Source: a bacterium (lineage in GTDB: Bacteria; Chloroflexota; Dormibacteria; Dormibacterales; Dormibacteraceae). From it: a stretch of DNA of 51,197 nucleotides. Below are positions 47,288 to 51,197 of the stretch, one piece after another (position 1 is the stretch's first letter; each line of letters starts with the position of its first letter). The notes beneath the pieces are model-generated. The model searched no databases, was not told the DNA's origin, and was given only the letters and a program-made list of their open reading frames with translations. Position numbers and translations under genes: made by a program. The stretch lies in the NCBI GenBank assembly GCA_902812395.1, contig CADDZO010000002.1, forward strand, positions 1 through 51,197. The letters are read 5' to 3'.

Positions 47288-48676
47288 TCAGTTGACGATG
47301 ATCACCTGGGTTCCGATCGGAGCCCAGTCATAGAGCATCTGGAGTGAGCCCATCGGCACGTGGACACAACCGTGGCTGGCATAGGTGAGTTCATCCTCCG
47401 TGCCGGGACCGTACGATGGCTCCCACCAACTGTGGATGAAGTAGTTGGGAGAGAACTCCATCGCATCGTAGACCCAGGTGGAGGGATACCAGCAGTACGT
47501 GCCGGGCCGACACAATGAGACCATGTAGTAGCTGGGGTATTTGGCCAGGATCGTGAAGTGCCCAGTTGGTGTGGGCAGTGCGGGCTGCCCGGTCGTCACC
47601 AGCGTGCTCAAATAGGCGCTGCCGTCCTGACAGGCAAGCAGCCGTTGTTGGGAGAGCGAAATGATGATCGCCTTGCCGGCGATCCCCGCGACACAGCCGC
47701 TGGTGCCCGCGGCCAGACGGTCGAGCGCTGCCTGCTGGCGCTGGGTGAGGTCCGAGACCACGCTCTGGAGCGCCGCGACCGCGGCCTGGAGCTGGGCGTC
47801 GGTGGTGGCGATCGCAAGCTGGGCGCGGGCTTGTTGGGCCAGCACCGTGTCGTCGGAGCCACCGGCATAGGCGAGCAGCCCCGGCAGCTCGCCCTCGAGC
47901 TTGATGCCCTGCTGCGCCAGCTGCAGCCGCCGGGCCAGGATGGAAGCAGCCTGGGTGGCCTCCTCCTCCACCGCATCGTGCCGGGCCAGCATCGAAGCGT
48001 AGCTGCCGCGCAGGTATGCCTGGATGCCTTGCAGCGCCGACGGGCCGGGTGCCGTCCACAGCTTGTCCTGCTGCAGCTCATCCAGCTCATGCTTGATCTC
48101 GGCAGCAGCGGAGAGGACGTCCGCCGGCAGACCTCCCTGCAGCCCTTGCGAGCGACCGGCGAGCTCCGACCGAACCTGCTCGACCTGGTCCGCCTGGTCC
48201 GTCCAACTCCGAGCCAGGGCCTCGAGCTGCCGTGGCTGCCGGGCCCGCCGCAGCTGGGCCTCGAGTTCGGGGCGCTGGTACGGCGTGGGACCATACGCCC
48301 TCTCCAGCCGGGTCAGCGCAGCCCGGGCCTGGCTCCGAGAAAGGGCCAGCACCTGGCCGTAGATGGCGCGTGTCCGTGCCTCGAGGCCGGCCATGGGGTC
48401 GTGGAAGAGCGCCCCCGACGCGGCCTCGGACGGCACCGATCCGGTTCTGGCCTGGAGCCGTCGCAGGTCGCGCATCGCGGGAGCCAGACGGGAGGCGGGG
48501 ACCCCCGCCGCCTCCATCTGCCGCCACTGGGCCTGGAGGCCATCGACGCTGTGTTGGTAGGCGTAGACGTCACCGCCGCCGAAGGTGACCGCAGCGGCGA
48601 GCAGGCCCAGGGCCAGTCCCGCCAGCATCGGACGCCGCCACGCCTTCCCGTCCGCCATCTCGCGCCCCGACCCCAT
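47288..48676 (-). CDS. L,D-transpeptidase (YkuD domain), membrane-anchored
   Basis: 462 residues. N-terminal membrane anchor (about 17-40), a long helical, coiled-coil-rich external region (about 45-315, rich in Gln, Ala, Leu and Arg), and a C-terminal YkuD catalytic domain (about 320-462). The domain begins GKAIIISLSQQRLLACQDG and has the catalytic HGC in TYASHGCVHVPMGSLQML. The usual Arg two places after the Cys-Val is His here (HGCVH for HGCxR). Such enzymes make 3-3 cross-links or attach proteins to peptidoglycan. The ATG at 48676 overlaps an AGGAGG; an ATG 18 bases further in is possible. Substrate for the long helical region unknown. Confidence 0.88.
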   Translation of the reverse strand: MGSGREMADGKAWRRPMLAGLALGLLAAAVTFGGGDVYAYQHSVDGLQAQWRQMEAAGVPASRLAPAMRDLRRLQARTGSVPSEAASGALFHDPMAGLEARTRAIYGQVLALSRSQARAALTRLERAYGPTPYQRPELEAQLRRARQPRQLEALARSWTDQADQVEQVRSELAGRSQGLQGGLPADVLSAAAEIKHELDELQQDKLWTAPGPSALQGIQAYLRGSYASMLARHDAVEEEATQAASILARRLQLAQQGIKLEGELPGLLAYAGGSDDTVLAQQARAQLAIATTDAQLQAAVAALQSVVSDLTQRQQAALDRLAAGTSGCVAGIAGKAIIISLSQQRLLACQDGSAYLSTLVTTGQPALPTPTGHFTILAKYPSYYMVSLCRPGTYCWYPSTWVYDAMEFSPNYFIHSWWEPSYGPGTEDELTYASHGCVHVPMGSLQMLYDWAPIGTQVIIVN

Positions 48677-48894
48677 CCTCCTACAAACGCCGGAGCCCCG
48701 TCACCTGGTGCCACTCACCGCCTTGGTGCCCCTCCACCCTGGCCGGCGCCGCTCAGCTCCCGGAGGCGAATTGACGAGGCCCGACCACGGTCCCGGCCGT
48801 AGACCCCGCGTAGCAGCTGGCCTCCTGGGGCGAAGCCTGCGGCTCAAGACGGTCCCGTCGCGTGGCCGGATCGCGATGTCGCGGGTGGCACGCC
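48677..48894. other. Spacer upstream of the L,D-transpeptidase
   Basis: 218 bp between lgt and the transpeptidase gene. No gene or clear promoter seen. Confidence 0.35.
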
Positions 48895-49764
48895 TCAGCC
48901 TCGATCGGGAGCCGGGGTCGAGGCCGGGCTGGTGGCGGGCAGGGGCTCGGACGGCTTCTGCCCCCGTCCGGTCAGCCACCAGGCGACCACCGCCAGCGGT
49001 ACTCCCACCACCAGCACTCCGATCGAGGTCCACTGCGCCTGCTTGAGGCCGAACCCGATCACCGGCTCCGTGGTTCGCACGAAGAAGATGAGGAACTGGC
49101 TCAGCGGGTACATCACCAGGTAGGCCAGCGCCAGTACCCCGGCCGGCACCCCCCGCCGCCGGATCAGGAGCAAGATGCCGAGGATCAGCAGCGCCAGAAG
49201 GCCCTCGTACGCCGCCGCTGGCTGGTAGGGGACGTAGAGCTGGGGTGCCAGTGAGTGGGGGTTGGTGTACTCGGTCGCCCAGGGCAGATTGGACGGGGCC
49301 CCCAGAATGTCGCCGTTGATGATATTGCCAATCCGGCCGATGGGCTGGCCGATGGCGGCGAACAGCACCCCGCAGTCGAACAGCACCCAGAAGTTCAGGC
49401 GCCAGCGCCAGGCCAAGAAGAGCAGGGTCGCCCCGCCCACGAAGATGGCCCCGAAAAAGGCCATGCCCCCCTGCCAGACGGCGAGGATGTACTGGGGATG
49501 GGTGACGTAGTAGAGGGCACCGGACTGGAGGTCGTAGAACAGCCGGGCCCCGATCAGACCGGCGACGATGGTCCAGAAGGCGATGTTGCCGGTGACCGCC
49601 TCGGGGATGCCGTGGGCGACGGCATGGCGGCGGGCGAACCAGAACCCGACCAGAAAGGCCACCGCGTAGCCCACCCCGTACCAGTGGATGGGCAATGGAC
49701 CGATGTTCAAGACCGGGTCGATCGGGATGACGATCACCGCGCGGACGGCACTCATGCCCACCAT
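48895..49764 (-). CDS. lgt: Prolipoprotein diacylglyceryl transferase
   Basis: 289 residues (286 if started at the ATG 49755). Moves diacylglycerol from phosphatidylglycerol to the lipobox Cys of prolipoproteins. Polytopic; N-terminal IGPLPIHWYGVGYAVAFLVG, IGARLFYDLQ, AVWQGGMAFFGAIFVGG, the signature IGQPIGRIGNIINGDILGA and the C-terminal FVRTTEPVIGFGLKQAQW with the conserved E-x-x-x-G-F region. It carries a short Pro/Ser/Thr tail. Promoter TACAAT lies 48 bases upstream. Confidence 0.95.
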   Translation of the reverse strand: MVGMSAVRAVIVIPIDPVLNIGPLPIHWYGVGYAVAFLVGFWFARRHAVAHGIPEAVTGNIAFWTIVAGLIGARLFYDLQSGALYYVTHPQYILAVWQGGMAFFGAIFVGGATLLFLAWRWRLNFWVLFDCGVLFAAIGQPIGRIGNIINGDILGAPSNLPWATEYTNPHSLAPQLYVPYQPAAAYEGLLALLILGILLLIRRRGVPAGVLALAYLVMYPLSQFLIFFVRTTEPVIGFGLKQAQWTSIGVLVVGVPLAVVAWWLTGRGQKPSEPLPATSPASTPAPDRG

Positions 49765-49812
49765 CGGTCTGCCGATCTCCGCTCAGACGTTGCCATCGCC
49801 GCCGATGGTCGG

Positions 49813-49818
49813 ATTGTA
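49813..49818 (-). promoter_or_regulatory. -10 element of lgt
   Basis: On the minus strand TACAAT, 48 bases before the ATG at 49764 and just after the terminator of the upstream gene. Confidence 0.5.
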
Positions 49819-49839
49819 GGCCCCCCGGCACAATCGCGG

Positions 49840-49868
49840 TGCCCCCGCCCCGACGGCGGGGCGGGGCA
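49840..49868 (-). terminator. Terminator hairpin of the Ser-rich protein gene
   Basis: GCCCC-C-GCCCCG pairs with CGGGGC-GGGGC around ACGG, about 11 bp with one bulged C. It lies 18 bases past the stop at 49887 and just before the lgt promoter. No T-tract. Confidence 0.6.
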
Positions 49869-49886
49869 TGATCCGTCGGCTCCCCT

Positions 49887-50156
49887 CTAGCTCGTGCTGG
49901 TGGAGCTGGACGAGGACATGTTGGGGCAGGGATGGGTGGTCGACCACGAGCTCGACGACGACGCTGACGAGGAGGACGAGGAAGAGGCGGAGGCCGCGAA
50001 GGTGCTCAACGAGGCGGGTGCCGAGTAGGTTGCCGTAGGCCGTGCGGACTGGGTCGTCGCCGCCGACGCCACGCGGACGAAGGCGACGATCGAACCCACG
50101 CCTGCCGCGGCCACCACCGGCGCCACCGCCAGCCACAGCTTCTGCTTGAGGGTCAT
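49887..50156 (-). CDS. Small exported Ser-rich protein
   Basis: 89 residues from ATG 50156, which has a perfect AGGAGG eight bases upstream; the longer in-frame version lacks such a site. Positively charged start TLKQKLW, a hydrophobic stretch (about 8-30, LAVAPVVAAAGVGSIVAFVR) that is a signal peptide or anchor, then a low-complexity Ser/Ala/Thr region and the conserved-looking end THPCPNMSSSSS. Proteins ending in a CPNM-Ser-rich tail occur in GC-rich soil bacteria but have no known function. It lies 95 bp downstream of the broken histidine kinase gene, same strand. The single Cys could hold a ligand or form an intermolecular disulfide. Confidence 0.7.
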   Translation of the reverse strand: MTLKQKLWLAVAPVVAAAGVGSIVAFVRVASAATTQSARPTATYSAPASLSTFAASASSSSSSSASSSSSWSTTHPCPNMSSSSSTSTS

Positions 50157-50251
50157 CGGGTTGACCTCCTGTGGAAGTCGCCCCGGGGCGGGGCCGCTGA
50201 TCTCCAGCCTGGGCATCGCCGCTGGGAGCGCCCTTGGCGGAGGCTTGGAGT

Positions 50252-51197
50252 TCACTCGGAGTCCTTACCCGCTGCCGCGGTCACGTCGATGCTCGCCGGC
50301 TGCGGATCCCGGAGGAGTTCGATGGCGAAGGTGGCTCCGCCCCCAGGCGTCTCCGAGACCCAGGCCCGGCCGCCGTGGGCCTCGACCACGCCGGCCACGA
50401 TCGCCAGCCCCAGACCGGCGCCGCCCCGGTGCCGGCTGCGCCCGGGATCAGCCCGGTAGAAAGGCTCGAAGACGCAGAAGGCCGCCTCGGCCGCCAGCCC
50501 GGGGCCGTGGTCGACGACCCTCAGGGCCACCCGCGCTGGATCGGCCTCCAGCCGGGCCTCGATAGCGGTCCCGGCCGGGGTGTGGACGATCGCGTTCCGC
50601 ATCAGGTTGCCCACCGCCTGCCGCAACCGGATGTCGTCGCCGACCACGGTAGCCTCTGCCGCCGCCAGCGCAATCGTCCGCTCGGGGGCGCTGGCGCGGG
50701 CGTGGTCACAGGCGTCGGTCAGGATCGCCCGCAGGTCCACCGGCTGGCGTTCCAGGGGCCCTGGTTGAGGCGGGCGAGCAAGAGCAGATCGTCGACCAGC
50801 GCGCTCATCCGATCTGATTCAGCATGGCGTTGAGGGCCAGGCCCAGCCGCCCGATCTCGCTGCGGGCCGTGGCAGGCTCCACCCGCCGGCTCAGGTGCCC
50901 GCCTGCGATGCGTCCTGCCACCCGCTCCATCCGCTCCAGAGGGCGCAGGCCGAGACGGATGGTGAGCAGTCCCAGACCGGCGGTTCCACCCGGAACCACG
51001 GCTCCGATCGAGGCCTCGAGCAACACCAGCTGGTGGAGGGTGGAGTCCAGGTCGGTGAGCGGGATGGCTAGGACCAGATAGTGGCCGTCACTGCCGCTCA
51101 GGGGTGCGATCAGAACCCGGTAGCGAGGGACGCCATCGCTGCCCGCCAGGGTGAGCAGGGTACAGGCGCCGGCCCGGGGGTGGGGGAGGTGTCGAGG
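50252..51197 (-). pseudogene. Histidine kinase lacking its phospho-acceptor domain, cut by window edge
   Basis: From the right edge one frame encodes an external sensor segment (TLLTLAGSDGVPRYRVLIAP), a membrane helix (SIGAVVPGGTAGLGLLTIRL) and a HAMP domain (RPLERMERVAGRIAGGHLSR), then stops at 50805. The HisKA domain with its HELRTP box is missing: the sequence jumps at about 50815 to the last HisKA helix (RMSALVDDLLLLARLNQ) in another frame. A second shift in a run of four Cs near 50758 leads to the frame with QPVDLRAILTDA and an intact HATPase (NLMRNAIVHTPAG, DHGPGL, GAGLGLAIVAGVVEAHGG). Without the phospho-acceptor His and with two frame changes it cannot be a working kinase. A sequencing or assembly error is the alternative for the C-run. 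Confidence 0.8.

Overview
The window is a high-GC (roughly 68%) bacterial chromosome segment with dense, operon-packed genes, many GTG/TTG starts and 4-bp ATGA/GTGA gene overlaps. Its content (DUF3090 and SCO1664-family genes, a bL31-DUF1385-prfA-prmC-tsaC-glyA-WecA-like-atp run, murA-mreB, short-Q-loop cydAB, and many leaderless genes behind TANNNT -10 boxes) points to an Actinomycetota or Chloroflexota (for example Dormibacteria-like) lineage. That placement is an inference from gene content; no rRNA is present to confirm it. MreB suggests a rod-shaped cell, and lgt, murA and an L,D-transpeptidase indicate a peptidoglycan wall with lipoproteins.

Layout. 1-1373 (minus): DUF3090, SCO1664-family protein and the first codons of a coupled gene that may be mshC. 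1499-3545 (plus): dnaK alone, its terminator, and tRNA-Thr(CGT). 3858-6366: a DedA protein, a decayed IS607-type tnpA/tnpB remnant ending in a strong hairpin, and a GNAT acetyltransferase. 6596-12659: an HtrA-like protein whose catalytic triad is entirely substituted, argS, a metallo-hydrolase, pyrG and a divergent glpX. 12937-21204: M50 protease, rpmE, DUF1385, prfA, prmC, a TsaC-DUF2332 fusion, glyA and a WecA/TagO-like transferase. 21219-28223: complete F-type ATP synthase operon (two small AtpZ/AtpI-like genes, then B-E-F-H-A-G-D-C). 28285-30183: a methyltransferase, then about 1.1 kb of scarred DNA with transposon and regulator fragments.

30184-35893 is a rearranged potassium-transport (kdp) region. 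Two KdpD N-terminal-half proteins (minus) lie beside a kdpB (plus). The first kdpD copy and kdpB are both cut at the same point near 31890, head to head. kdpC, kdpE and a separate KdpD-C-terminal-half histidine kinase follow. kdpA is absent.

35949-38974 (minus) carries a MarR-ABC exporter operon plus a short-chain dehydrogenase, with a perfect palindromic operator across the marR start. Divergent from it is an unusual membrane protein joining a DedA/VTT domain to a C-terminal ArsR-like winged helix. 40407-43869 (minus): murA (Asp in place of the fosfomycin-target Cys), mreB and a glycosyltransferase. 44399-46725: cydAB. 47288-50156: L,D-transpeptidase, lgt and a small Ser-rich exported protein. 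50252-51197: a histidine kinase that has lost its phospho-acceptor domain and carries a frameshift; it runs off the right edge.

Most novel items: the DedA-ArsR fusion, the TsaC-DUF2332 fusion, the triad-less HtrA, the kdp breakpoint, the structured hairpin surviving on a broken tnpB, and the widespread leaderless TANNNT architecture. No CRISPR array, rRNA or prophage was seen.
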